A stretch of 17,383 nt of DNA from UBA9547 sp044349205 (GTDB lineage: Bacteria > Bacteroidota > Bacteroidia > Cytophagales > UBA9547). The stretch covers positions 1-17,383 of the forward strand of contig JBIKRJ010000029.1 in the NCBI GenBank assembly GCA_044349205.1, written 5' to 3'. The notes under the pieces were generated by a model that was given only the letters and a program-made list of their open reading frames with translations, was not told the origin of the DNA and searched no databases. Below are positions 5,739 to 14,470 of this stretch, piece by piece. The position numbers and the translations under genes were made by a program. Every line of letters begins with the position of its first letter. Within the stretch, counting starts at the first letter, position 1.

Positions 5739-8700
5739 ATGATGAGATACATACATTTAGTAGCCTTATTTTTAGTAGTTAATTTTTATGTTGCCAATGC
5801 TCAACAAGGATTCTTATCGGGGGGCGAAATTACCTACCAAAACATAGGAGTAAGCAATTACGAATTTACGCTAACGCTTTACAGAGACTGTGCTAAAAGT
5901 AACTTCCAATTTTTGGATAGCTACACTTTGGTGGCCTCTACCAAAAATGCAAAGCAGAAGCCTGTCTCGTTTGCTGTAACGAAACAGGGCACTGATTCTT
6001 ACATACGTTCCTGCGAAGAAAAACCCTCTAAATGCGAAGGCGGAGATGAAGGTGCCCTAGTTAAGAGAACTTTTGTAGGTAGAATCAGGTTGCCCTCTCA
6101 GCAAAGAGACTGGACTATCAGTTTTCGTGCCAATGGCCGAACTGATGTGCTAAATACCATTAGTCCTAGTTCACAAGGATTTTTCACGTATTTGGAAGCA
6201 ACTATCAACAACGTTACTTCTACTTTAAACAGCAGTATTTCTTTCGCCAACCAGCCTGTTCCTTTCGTAATTGTCAATAGGAAAGTTACCATTGACCCTG
6301 GTTTGGTAAACGACGACCAAGACAATTTTGATGTTTCATTAGTTCCCTCAAAAGTGTCGGATGTGAGCAGTGTGAGCTATTTGCCTGGATTCTCTGCTAC
6401 CAAGCCACTCACAACCAATGGCAATTTTGACCTTAATACTTCGACAGGTGAAATGACCTTTACCCCAACAGATACACTCGAAAATACATCCTTTGCTATG
6501 GTGGTAAAAGAATATCGAAACGGAGTATTGTTGGGCAGCGTCATGCGCGAAATGCAAATGATTGTCCTATCTGACAAAAAGGCTGTAAATACTGAACCTT
6601 TCTTTGAAGGGACTGATACTCTCCGCGTTTGCGAGGGCGATACCATACGTTTTTCGTATGAAGGCAAGGCCAAAGTCCCTACTGCAAATTTAGACATCAC
6701 ATGGAACAATAAATCTTCATGGGGAGATGGAGCGGTGTCGCAAGTGGTGAAAAAACCTGGAAGTGCAGTATTCAAACTAAACAAGATTGTTGATTTTTCT
6801 TCCAACAGAAGCATTAATCTCACATTGTTTGATGATCAGTGTCCTACTGGTAGAGTCTCTAAAAACATTTATGTGGTGGTTTCTCCCAAACAAACGGGGC
6901 TTTTCAACATAGGAGCCGATTTGGCCTTGATTTGTTTCAAACAAGTATTCCTTACTGCCAATATTACAGGTGGTACCCCGCCCTACAAGTACGAATGGAA
7001 TACTTCAAGCGACCAAACCAGCACTATTCCCATTACCTCGCCCAACAGGTATATAGTGAAAGTGACAGATGCAAAAAATTGTGTGTTCACCATGCAAAGA
7101 CGTATTTCAACGCCAGTAAATTATATATATGAGCGCTATTGTGTTGACTCCCTCACCACTTTCTACGACATGTCATTGGGTAACTTTAGCATCAGGCCAT
7201 TTCCAATTGGCTCTACTACTAAATGGGTATGGAATTATGGCGATGGCTCTACCAATGACACCAACACTGTGGCCATAGCCAAACATAAATTTCCTGCACC
7301 AGGCGATTATCAGGTTACGATGACTATTTCTTCTAGCGATGATTGCGACGGTTCGGTTACCAAAACTGTGCACATTTGCGATAAAACGCCTATTGATTTT
7401 GCTGTGATTGATACTTGTGTGCAACACGGAGAAAATGATTTGTTTGTACAAGATTCCACGAGCGACAGCACCGCCTGTAGTGTGGTAGCCTCTGGAATAA
7501 AATATTTTGTGGACGATAAGCTAATTGGCTCACCTGGCGCAAAAGGTGCGAAATATGGCTTGAAAGTGAAAGCAGCTGGTTTGTATAATGTGAAGATGCG
7601 AGTTCAGAACAGCGCGGGTTGTGTAAGTGAAGTGGAAAAAGAAGTGAAGGTATATCCCAAACCTGTCGTTTTAAAAGGACAAAAAGGGTTCTTTTTTCAG
7701 TGTGGTCGTGATAGTATAGACACAAGTTTTGTGTTTGGTGCGAAAGCGATTGGTTTAGCTTTTGATCGAAAACCGAGTTTGGATGTGTTACTGACACGAA
7801 CAGGCTACCCCGATATCAATTTGGTCAAAGTAGATTCCACCACATCGGTCGAAGCTCCTTTCAAAGCCCCAAACGCAGCAGCTTTGATAAAATTTACGGT
7901 TACAGATACGCTGGGTTGTACTGCCGATACCTCGGTGGTGATAACCGATCCAATCAATATTTCGGAGCAAGGAAATCCAAGCATATCGCTGAAAAAATAT
8001 TATTGTTTCGTGGGCGATACCTTGAAGTTGGTCGACGATGCTTTCAATACGCCCAAGTACCATTGGCCTATAACTAAAGCAATATGGAATATGGGCGATG
8101 GTGATTCAGTCACTACTATTGGGTTTGCCAATCATGTGTATGATGCCAACGATAAAAATTTAGATGAAGCCGATGTTAAACTTACGGTCACAGATTCTAC
8201 GGGTTGTGTGAAAAGCACTCTTTTTAAAGTGTATTTGAGTGAACCCGACACTAGTGAATTCAAGCTTTCCAAAACTGAAGCATGTTTTGGGGATACCGTT
8301 TTGCTCACGGGTACCAACAGTAAATATATCAACTCTTGGTATTTCCGCTTTAAAGATACCCTAACTTCAATTTACGACAAACCTGACAAGGTCGTCTTCA
8401 ATAAAACTTTCCAAGATCAGAGTGACAAACTTACGGCTTCATTACTTTTTCCGAGCAAGCAATATATTGCTACGCAAACTATTTTTTACAACGAACCCGA
8501 TACGACCAAAAATTTCCAAAGACGTAGAAACCCTGCAACAGCACCTGTGGTGCCAAGAAAACCCACTAATGTATGTCGTATTACCAAAAATATTTCATGG
8601 TTGGTGGCCAATCAGTTGAAGTATGGTATTGCCAGTCTGGCCGATTCTAATCAATGTTTCGAGACCAAAGACAAAAGATATCGCACATCTGTTGCCGATA

Positions 8701-10136
8701 GCAGTTCCAATATTTTATTGGAACCCACTACTTGGAAATGGACATTTTTCAGTCCGAAGGGAAACACACTCAGCACTTCCAATACCTTGTTTGAATACAA
8801 CACTGGAAAGCTCGATACCGTGGCGACTGACAGAGCATCGCTTCTAAAAACGTATCCTCCTTATGTGTTGAAACTGAACTATTCCTACAAGTTCACCAAC
8901 AATTCCTTAGAATGTAAAGACAGTACCAATAGACGAGTAGCCAATGAAAAATTGGATGTAAATAGTTTGGTAGTTTCCACTCCCGACCCAGTTTCTTGTT
9001 TAGATGAAAACTTGTTTCCAGTAGTTTCAAAGGGTGGTCCATTTTGGGGTGCGGGTGTAGATGCTGCTTCCGATTCGGTGTATTGGTCGTACAATTCCAA
9101 ACAAGATTCTTCTTTTACCGACGACAAAGGCAACCCTCCAACTCAACCTTTGAGTGTAATACAAACCCAAGCGGGTACCTATGTAATCAAGGCAAAACTT
9201 GTGAATAAATATGGTTGTGTGGGTTTTGCAAAAACCACCCAAACCGTAAAACCCATTCCAAACGCCAATCTTTCGGTAGATACCGTGTGCTATGGGGCTA
9301 CATCACTTCTCGACGGCAGCAAATCTTTGGCAGCCGACCCTACAAGTTTTATCAAAGAGTATTATTGGACGTATGGTGATGGTAGTAAAACCGACACCAC
9401 TTCTACAGGTGTAAACACCAAAGAACACAAATACCAATATCCTGTCAATTCAACCAAAAGTTTCCCGGTTCAGCTTACTGTCAAAGATTCGAATGGATGT
9501 ACAAGTACTGTACAAGGTGTTGTGGCAGTGGTGAATGTACAGCCTTCTGTCGATTTCAATGCCATTGCCAAACTAACCAACGACAAAGATTATCTGGCAA
9601 ACGAGCCCATCCTTTTCAACGAGACTTCACAAAATGTGAAATACTGGCGTTGGAACATGGGAGATGGAAAAATCATAGAATCTCCACTTGGTGCTACTGG
9701 TTTCGATATTGAATATACCTATCCTTATTACCCACCGCCGGCTTCAATAGAAAAAAACATGTACGATATCTCGCTTTTTGTGCAAGCAGAAGGTGGCTGT
9801 ACCGATACAGCGAGCATGAAAATAGATGCCAATAGCTATTTTGTACTTCCAACTGCATTTACCCCTAACGAAGACGGCCTTCACGATGTATGGATTGCAG
9901 TAGGTAAGGGCATAAAAGAAATAAAGCAATTCAAAATTTTTAATCGTTGGGGCGAAGTGATTCATACGTTAAATGGAAAACTTGATGAAGATGATTTGAA
10001 AAGGGGATATTTGATTTGGGATGGCAAACTTAAAGGGGAACCTCAACCTATAGGTGCCTATGTGTACTATGGAGTTTTGACTACAGCACAGGGAGTGGAT
10101 ATTGAATTAAAGGGTAATTTTTCTCTGCTTAAATAA
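5739..10136 (+). CDS. Giant PKD-repeat surface protein with T9SS type B (CHU_C) sorting domain
   Basis: This 1465-residue cell-surface protein is of the SprB-like adhesin class. A signal peptide spans about 1-21 (ending VANAQ). The first mature segment, GGEITYQNIGVSNYEFTLTL with following YRDC, is typical of large PKD proteins in Bacteroidota. PKD or PKD-like beta-sandwich repeats are marked by WNYGDGS (~496), WNMGDGDS (~783), WTYGDGS (~1210) and WNMGDG (~1306), each with a later TVTDS.GC/TVKDSNGC-type strand. The C-terminal ~100 residues form the gliding-motility-associated type B sorting domain, with LPTAFTPNEDGLHDVW, FKIFNRWGEVI and PIGAYVYYG. It should be secreted through the type IX system and displayed on the surface. 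ATG 5739 and ATG 5742 are in frame and equally possible. The downstream PorP/SprF gene (44 bases away) and PorE-like gene complete an apparent operon. The ligand is unknown, and whether the host glides cannot be told from this window. Confidence 0.9.
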   Translation: MMRYIHLVALFLVVNFYVANAQQGFLSGGEITYQNIGVSNYEFTLTLYRDCAKSNFQFLDSYTLVASTKNAKQKPVSFAVTKQGTDSYIRSCEEKPSKCEGGDEGALVKRTFVGRIRLPSQQRDWTISFRANGRTDVLNTISPSSQGFFTYLEATINNVTSTLNSSISFANQPVPFVIVNRKVTIDPGLVNDDQDNFDVSLVPSKVSDVSSVSYLPGFSATKPLTTNGNFDLNTSTGEMTFTPTDTLENTSFAMVVKEYRNGVLLGSVMREMQMIVLSDKKAVNTEPFFEGTDTLRVCEGDTIRFSYEGKAKVPTANLDITWNNKSSWGDGAVSQVVKKPGSAVFKLNKIVDFSSNRSINLTLFDDQCPTGRVSKNIYVVVSPKQTGLFNIGADLALICFKQVFLTANITGGTPPYKYEWNTSSDQTSTIPITSPNRYIVKVTDAKNCVFTMQRRISTPVNYIYERYCVDSLTTFYDMSLGNFSIRPFPIGSTTKWVWNYGDGSTNDTNTVAIAKHKFPAPGDYQVTMTISSSDDCDGSVTKTVHICDKTPIDFAVIDTCVQHGENDLFVQDSTSDSTACSVVASGIKYFVDDKLIGSPGAKGAKYGLKVKAAGLYNVKMRVQNSAGCVSEVEKEVKVYPKPVVLKGQKGFFFQCGRDSIDTSFVFGAKAIGLAFDRKPSLDVLLTRTGYPDINLVKVDSTTSVEAPFKAPNAAALIKFTVTDTLGCTADTSVVITDPINISEQGNPSISLKKYYCFVGDTLKLVDDAFNTPKYHWPITKAIWNMGDGDSVTTIGFANHVYDANDKNLDEADVKLTVTDSTGCVKSTLFKVYLSEPDTSEFKLSKTEACFGDTVLLTGTNSKYINSWYFRFKDTLTSIYDKPDKVVFNKTFQDQSDKLTASLLFPSKQYIATQTIFYNEPDTTKNFQRRRNPATAPVVPRKPTNVCRITKNISWLVANQLKYGIASLADSNQCFETKDKRYRTSVADSSSNILLEPTTWKWTFFSPKGNTLSTSNTLFEYNTGKLDTVATDRASLLKTYPPYVLKLNYSYKFTNNSLECKDSTNRRVANEKLDVNSLVVSTPDPVSCLDENLFPVVSKGGPFWGAGVDAASDSVYWSYNSKQDSSFTDDKGNPPTQPLSVIQTQAGTYVIKAKLVNKYGCVGFAKTTQTVKPIPNANLSVDTVCYGATSLLDGSKSLAADPTSFIKEYYWTYGDGSKTDTTSTGVNTKEHKYQYPVNSTKSFPVQLTVKDSNGCTSTVQGVVAVVNVQPSVDFNAIAKLTNDKDYLANEPILFNETSQNVKYWRWNMGDGKIIESPLGATGFDIEYTYPYYPPPASIEKNMYDISLFVQAEGGCTDTASMKIDANSYFVLPTAFTPNEDGLHDVWIAVGKGIKEIKQFKIFNRWGEVIHTLNGKLDEDDLKRGYLIWDGKLKGEPQPIGAYVYYGVLTTAQGVDIELKGNFSLLK

Positions 10137-10180
10137 GCGGTATTAAATGGTTGAACAAATGCTAACACCAACGTATTGAC

Positions 10181-11230
10181 ATGAAGCTTATCAAATTTTT
10201 ACCTTTCTTATTTGTATTTTTTGTCGCATTCAATTCGAATTCGCAAGATTTTCATTTTTCTCAATTTTACAATTCTCCGCTTACTTTAAATCCTTCTTTG
10301 ACAGGCAACATAAAGCAAGATTTTAGGGTAGGGCTTATTCACCGTGACCAGTGGAAATCCATCAATTCTTCTTTTGTGACTTCGGCGATGTTTGCCGATG
10401 TCAATTTTTATCAAAATCCTTTTCGTTTGGATATGTGGGGGCTTGGCATAGTGGCCATCAACGACGAAATAGGCGATGGTTTGTTTAATAACCAGCAGGT
10501 AGGGGTTTCTCTATCGGGAATGAAATATTTAGACCAACTAAAAAGACATAAGATTTCGATAGGCGTTCAGCCAAGCTATGTCACAAAAGGATTGAATACC
10601 AGTAGCTTGGTCTTTGATAGTCAAATTAATAGCAGTTTTCAAGTGGATAAAAGCATTGCCTCTGGCGAACAATTGAATGCCAACCGATACAGTTATTTCA
10701 ATTTGAATGCAGGTATAAACTGGGACTTTTTATTGAATCAAAAGATTAGACTTTTTGCAGGGTATTCAGCTGCAAATATTCTTAGACCTGAGCAAAAGTT
10801 TTTAGTCAATTCTCAAAACAACTTGACTGTACGCCACACTTTCAATCCTGGGGTAGTGTACACCATCAGTCCAAAATGGTCGATTACTCCAAACGTCTTG
10901 ATGGTGTACCAATCGAAAGCTACTGAATTGAATGCGGGCTTGTACGGTGCATACACATTCAATCCCGAAAAGGCCAATCCAACATCGGTTTATTTGGGTT
11001 CATGGTTCAGGACAAAAGATGCATTTATAGCCATGACAGGCTTGAAGTGGGGACATTATCAGTTGGCTTTTAGTTACGACATGACCGTATCCAAGTTGCG
11101 CGATGTGCGCAATGTGGAATCCATTGGCCAAAGGGCATTTGTGGGTGCTTGGGAGGTTTCTTTCATTTACGTTGGTTTTTTGAAAAGAGCCTTGCCTAGC
11201 CAAACGACCATTCCGTGTAAGTATTTTTAA
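10181..11230 (+). CDS. PorP/SprF family type IX secretion system outer-membrane protein
   Basis: This 349-residue outer-membrane barrel has a signal peptide (1-21, ending FNSNSQ) and the PorP/SprF signature right after it (DFHFSQFYNSPLTLNPSLTG). Alternating barrel strands follow, with the family's usual C-terminus (WEVSFIYVGFLKRALPSQ... IPCKYF). In Flavobacterium johnsoniae, SprF is needed for surface delivery of the adhesin SprB, encoded just upstream, and type B sorting-domain proteins are commonly paired with such a PorP-like partner. Here the partner is presumably the 1465-residue protein encoded 44 bases upstream. The next gene starts 9 bases downstream, which points to cotranscription. 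Bacteroidota genomes carry many paralogues, so I do not assign it as the core PorP. Length is normal and no defect is seen. Confidence 0.92.
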   Translation: MKLIKFLPFLFVFFVAFNSNSQDFHFSQFYNSPLTLNPSLTGNIKQDFRVGLIHRDQWKSINSSFVTSAMFADVNFYQNPFRLDMWGLGIVAINDEIGDGLFNNQQVGVSLSGMKYLDQLKRHKISIGVQPSYVTKGLNTSSLVFDSQINSSFQVDKSIASGEQLNANRYSYFNLNAGINWDFLLNQKIRLFAGYSAANILRPEQKFLVNSQNNLTVRHTFNPGVVYTISPKWSITPNVLMVYQSKATELNAGLYGAYTFNPEKANPTSVYLGSWFRTKDAFIAMTGLKWGHYQLAFSYDMTVSKLRDVRNVESIGQRAFVGAWEVSFIYVGFLKRALPSQTTIPCKYF

Positions 11231-11239
11231 GATAAGCTC

Positions 11240-13525
11240 ATGCAAGTGAAAAAAACATGTTTCCTATTAGTACTCAATCTCTTGCTTGTTAGCATTGGTT
11301 TTGCACAACGTAGAGATCTCAAGTCCCTTTCTGCCGAAAAGAAACTGTTGGTGGCTAAAAAGCTTATCAAAGAGGGTGGCTACTATGCCGCAATTGGTCA
11401 GTTGAACGAGTTGGTGCAAACGCACCCCGAAAATGATTCTTACATGTTTGAGCTGGCCGAGGCCTATTTTTATTCTCGTGACTATGTGAACGCAGAAAAA
11501 TGGTACGGTAAAGTGGTGGCACACAAAGACCCGAAAAGCAGAAAAAGGTCATCCCATCTTTCAGCCGCTACTTTTCAATATGGGGAATCGTTAAAGTTCA
11601 ACGCAAAATATGAGCAAGCATTGGGCGTTTTTCAACTCTTTATCAACGAAAACTTGCCCAATTTACACGGTAAAAATTATCACGCTTGGGCAAAGGAAGA
11701 GGTAACTTCTTGTGAATTTGCCTTGAACAACAAAGACAGGTTTAAACATGCCAATATTTCGAATCTTGGTTCCAATATCAACTCTGCCTACTCCGACTTT
11801 TCTCCTGTTATGGAAAATGATAGCACCTTGATTTTTTCATCTATAAGAAAAGACAGTGTCATATCGCTCAATTATGGAGACCAGCATTTTGAACATACCA
11901 AAATCTATACTAGTAGCGTAACCGATAATGTTTGGCAGAAACCTTCTCCCCAAAAAGTAGTCAATAGCCGATTCGAGCACAATGGCAATGGCTCTTATTC
12001 ACCCGATGGAAAGCGTTTTTATTTTACCCGTTGCAGAAATGTGAAAGGGCAGTCTATATGTCAGATTTATGTAAGCAATGTTACCAAAAATGGTTTTTCA
12101 AAGCCCAAAAAATTGGAAGGTCATGTCAATCATGCAGGACACAGTAGTACGCACCCTTTTTCGGTCAAAACTACAATAGACAAAACAGAGCACGAACTGT
12201 TATTCTTTGCTTCCAACATTGGGGGATCAAATGGAGGGATGGATATTTTTTATTCGGTGATTGAGCCCAATGGAAAAGCATCGCATCCTATAAACTGTGG
12301 CCACACTGTCAATACATCTAGAGACGAAATTACGCCTTACTATGATGCCGAAAACAATGTATTGTATTTCAGTTCAAATGCACATTTCGGTTTTGGAGGA
12401 TTCGATGTTTTCCGAGTTCATGGCATTAAAAACAAATACGACAATCTTGAAAATATGCTGGAGCCGATAAATTCTAGTTTGGACGATATATATTACAGAC
12501 CAATGAATAAAGATAAATTCAAGGGTCACTTAGTTTCCAATCGTCCGGGTGGTATGGCCTTGTTGAGTCCCACTTGTTGCGACGATATCTATTCTTTCGA
12601 ATCTGTTCAGCCCACCATTATGGTATTGGAAGTAGTAGATGCGATTTCTGGTGCTGCATTGAAAGATGTTCAGTTGAAGATTTCAGTAAAATCGATGCCG
12701 TATAAGGATATGCCCGATTCCCTACTTTTCAGTATAAGCGACGAAGCCATGGACAAGATGGTGGCCAAGACCGACACCTCACTTTTGGAAAACTTGTACA
12801 TGAGCAACAAGCCACACAAGTTTTATACACTAGATGCTAAAAATATTATTCATGTATCTGTCGAAAAAAGAGGTTATGAAAAGGCCAGTACCCTAGTAAG
12901 AACCAATTCCGATGGTATGGTAGATAGTGTGCACATTGAAAAGGGAAATATTAAAAAAATAGGCAACAACCGTTTTGTCACATTGAAATTGGCTATTGCC
13001 CCTTTGTCTGGTCAAATGGTGGCAGAAAAAGTAAAGAAAGATACTACTCGCTCTAAAAGTTCGTTGCACAAAGAATTTACCAAAGCCAAGAAAAGGCAAA
13101 ACAAAGAACTTCCTGATGTAGATGATGCCACTATGGCTACCAAAGGTAGTTCGCAGGTACATGTGGTAGAATTTCCCTTGACCATCCATTTCCAATTCAA
13201 TACGGTAGATATAGTGGAAGCCGACCAACCTATTTTGGATAGTTTAGTCGAGATATTAAAAACCGATCCTCGCATTAAAATCGATTTTACCACTCATACC
13301 GACTGGTTTGGTAGTGATGAATACAACATGAAACTTTCATACAAGAGGGCTACTTTTATTAAAAACTACATAGCCTTGAAGGGAATAAGCCTGAAACGAA
13401 TATCAGGTCATGGTTTGGGAGAAACCATACACGTAGCCCCAAATGCTTATCCCGATGGCAGCGACAATCCTGAAGGGCGCCAATTGAATCGGCGAACGAA
13501 TATTAAGTTAATAACCAGTAGCTAG
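11240..13525 (+). CDS. PorE-like TPR / PD40 propeller / OmpA peptidoglycan-binding protein
   Basis: This is a 761-residue periplasmic or outer-membrane-associated protein. A signal peptide ends near FAQ (about 23), TPR-like helices lie at about 30-165, and a PD40/WD40-like beta-propeller at about 175-455 shows repeated SPV-x-LIFSS, YSPDGKRFYFT, LLFFASN-GGxxGGMDIF, VLYFSSN-GFGGFDVF and GHLVSNRPGG blades. A carboxypeptidase-regulatory-like domain begins near 456 (VLEVVDAISGAALKDV), followed by a lysine-rich linker. An OmpA C-terminal domain fills about 645-761. It keeps HTD (D688) and LSYKRA (R703), the Asp/Arg pair 15 residues apart that holds diaminopimelate of peptidoglycan, and ends with NRRTNI. 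The same domain order is known in PorE of Porphyromonas gingivalis, a T9SS component that binds peptidoglycan. No lipobox cysteine follows the signal peptide. It is probably the cell-wall anchor for the PorP/SprF protein encoded 9 bases upstream. Confidence 0.88.
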   Translation: MQVKKTCFLLVLNLLLVSIGFAQRRDLKSLSAEKKLLVAKKLIKEGGYYAAIGQLNELVQTHPENDSYMFELAEAYFYSRDYVNAEKWYGKVVAHKDPKSRKRSSHLSAATFQYGESLKFNAKYEQALGVFQLFINENLPNLHGKNYHAWAKEEVTSCEFALNNKDRFKHANISNLGSNINSAYSDFSPVMENDSTLIFSSIRKDSVISLNYGDQHFEHTKIYTSSVTDNVWQKPSPQKVVNSRFEHNGNGSYSPDGKRFYFTRCRNVKGQSICQIYVSNVTKNGFSKPKKLEGHVNHAGHSSTHPFSVKTTIDKTEHELLFFASNIGGSNGGMDIFYSVIEPNGKASHPINCGHTVNTSRDEITPYYDAENNVLYFSSNAHFGFGGFDVFRVHGIKNKYDNLENMLEPINSSLDDIYYRPMNKDKFKGHLVSNRPGGMALLSPTCCDDIYSFESVQPTIMVLEVVDAISGAALKDVQLKISVKSMPYKDMPDSLLFSISDEAMDKMVAKTDTSLLENLYMSNKPHKFYTLDAKNIIHVSVEKRGYEKASTLVRTNSDGMVDSVHIEKGNIKKIGNNRFVTLKLAIAPLSGQMVAEKVKKDTTRSKSSLHKEFTKAKKRQNKELPDVDDATMATKGSSQVHVVEFPLTIHFQFNTVDIVEADQPILDSLVEILKTDPRIKIDFTTHTDWFGSDEYNMKLSYKRATFIKNYIALKGISLKRISGHGLGETIHVAPNAYPDGSDNPEGRQLNRRTNIKLITSS

Positions 13526-13548
13526 TTTTTTCTTCCGTATGAATATAG

Positions 13549-13556
13549 TAGTTTTG
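13549..13556 (+). promoter_or_regulatory. -7 promoter box of the TPR gene
   Basis: TAGTTTTG followed by C is an exact TAnnTTTG box, 24 bases after the stop of the PorE-like gene. Transcription would start near 13561, with a leader of about 44 bases to ATG 13605. I see no TTTG at the expected -33 position. Confidence 0.45.
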
Positions 13557-13604
13557 CACGCCTAAAATAAGGCTTTAAGCTATCATTCATATTCGACTTA
13601 CAAA

Positions 13605-14339
13605 ATGGCGTCTAAAAAAGAAAACACCAAGGCAAAAACGGAAGAAGTGGTAATTTCGAACGAACAAGAGGCTCCTACCCCTATTTCTTCGTTTATCGAA
13701 GATCCTTTAAATCAGGCAGAAAGTTTTTATACTAAATATAAAAAGCAGCTCAATTTGGGAGGAACTATCCTTTTGGGTTCAATAGTCGCTTTTTTGGGTT
13801 GGAAGTATTACATTACTAGCCAAGAAAATGAGGCTCAATCTCAAATGTTTCAAGCGGTCTATTATTTTGAGGCCGATTCTTTGAGCAAAGCCTTGAATGG
13901 CGACGGGAACTATCCTGGCTTAATCGAAATTGCCGACGATTATGGATTGACCAATGCAGGGAATTTAGCCAAATTCTATGTGGGAACAACTTTTTTAAAG
14001 CAAGGGAAATATGAAGACGCTATCAGTTATTTGAAAGATTTTAGCAGCAACGATTTACTTGTACAGGCACGTGCCTACAGTCTTTTGGGCGATGCTTATA
14101 TGGAATTGTCCCAATATGCCGAGGCAGTTAACTATTATCATAAAGCTACCAATTACAAGCCAAACAAAGAATTTACCCCCACCTATATGCTAAAGTTGGC
14201 TTTGGCTCAAGAAAAAAACAAAGACAATGAAGGGGCTCTAAGCACATACAATTCGGTTTTGGAAAAATATCCCAACAGCGCAGCGGCCACCGATGCCAAG
14301 AAAAACAAGGGCTACTTAGAATCTATCTTGGAAAAATAA
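13605..14339 (+). CDS. Membrane-anchored TPR protein (YfgM-like)
   Basis: This 244-residue protein has a charged cytoplasmic N-terminus, one transmembrane helix at about 51-70 (LGGTILLGSIVAFLGWKYYI) and a soluble TPR region from about 75. Clear TPR helices read GNLAKFYVGTTFLKQGKYEDAISYL, then ARAYSLLGDAYMELSQYAEAVNYY, then EGALSTYNSVLEKYPNSAAA (about 117-235). This layout matches the YfgM/TPR_21 family. In proteobacteria YfgM is a bitopic SecYEG-associated periplasmic chaperone, and closely similar proteins are widespread in Bacteroidota. The family assignment is good; the Sec-linked function is only inferred. It has its own -7 box and a good terminator downstream, so it appears to be a single-gene unit separate from the T9SS operon to its left. 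Confidence 0.85.
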   Translation: MASKKENTKAKTEEVVISNEQEAPTPISSFIEDPLNQAESFYTKYKKQLNLGGTILLGSIVAFLGWKYYITSQENEAQSQMFQAVYYFEADSLSKALNGDGNYPGLIEIADDYGLTNAGNLAKFYVGTTFLKQGKYEDAISYLKDFSSNDLLVQARAYSLLGDAYMELSQYAEAVNYYHKATNYKPNKEFTPTYMLKLALAQEKNKDNEGALSTYNSVLEKYPNSAAATDAKKNKGYLESILEK

Positions 14340-14360
14340 TTTCCAAATAGGGAAATTAGC

Positions 14361-14395
14361 AATGGACTAGCGTAGTACGTTAGTCCATTTTTTTT
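14361..14395 (+). terminator. Intrinsic terminator after the TPR gene
   Basis: AATGGACTA (14361-14369) pairs perfectly with TAGTCCATT (14381-14389) around an 11-base loop that can pair further (CG with CG). A run of eight Ts (14388-14395) follows. It stands 21 bases after the stop codon, in the right orientation for the plus-strand gene. Confidence 0.88.
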
Positions 14396-14440
14396 GCGAA
14401 TCGCTATTTTAGTTTTCAACGCAATCTTCCCTAATTTTAA

Positions 14441-14448
14441 TACGTTTG
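14441..14448 (+). promoter_or_regulatory. -7 promoter box of the MORN/YwqK-like gene
   Basis: TACGTTTG is an exact TAnnTTTG box placed 22 bases before ATG 14471. A start near 14453 would give a leader of about 18 bases. The -33 TTTG element is not evident. Confidence 0.45.
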
Positions 14449-14470
14449 TAAAAGAACAGTACACAATCCT

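Noticed and set aside
6377..6823. 148-codon open frame on the minus strand inside the PKD protein gene
   Set aside because: It lies wholly opposite a well-supported gene, has no recognisable domain or promoter box, and its length is unremarkable for a shadow frame.
5739..10136. Possible tandem DNA repeats or CRISPR-like array in the large repeat protein gene
   Set aside because: The PKD units are related at protein level only; spacing is irregular and no near-identical DNA repeat is visible.
13538..13591. 7-bp inverted repeat TATGAAT / ATTCATA flanking the TPR gene -7 box
   Set aside because: It is short, AT-rich and separated by 40 bases; this is expected by chance and not enough for an operator call.
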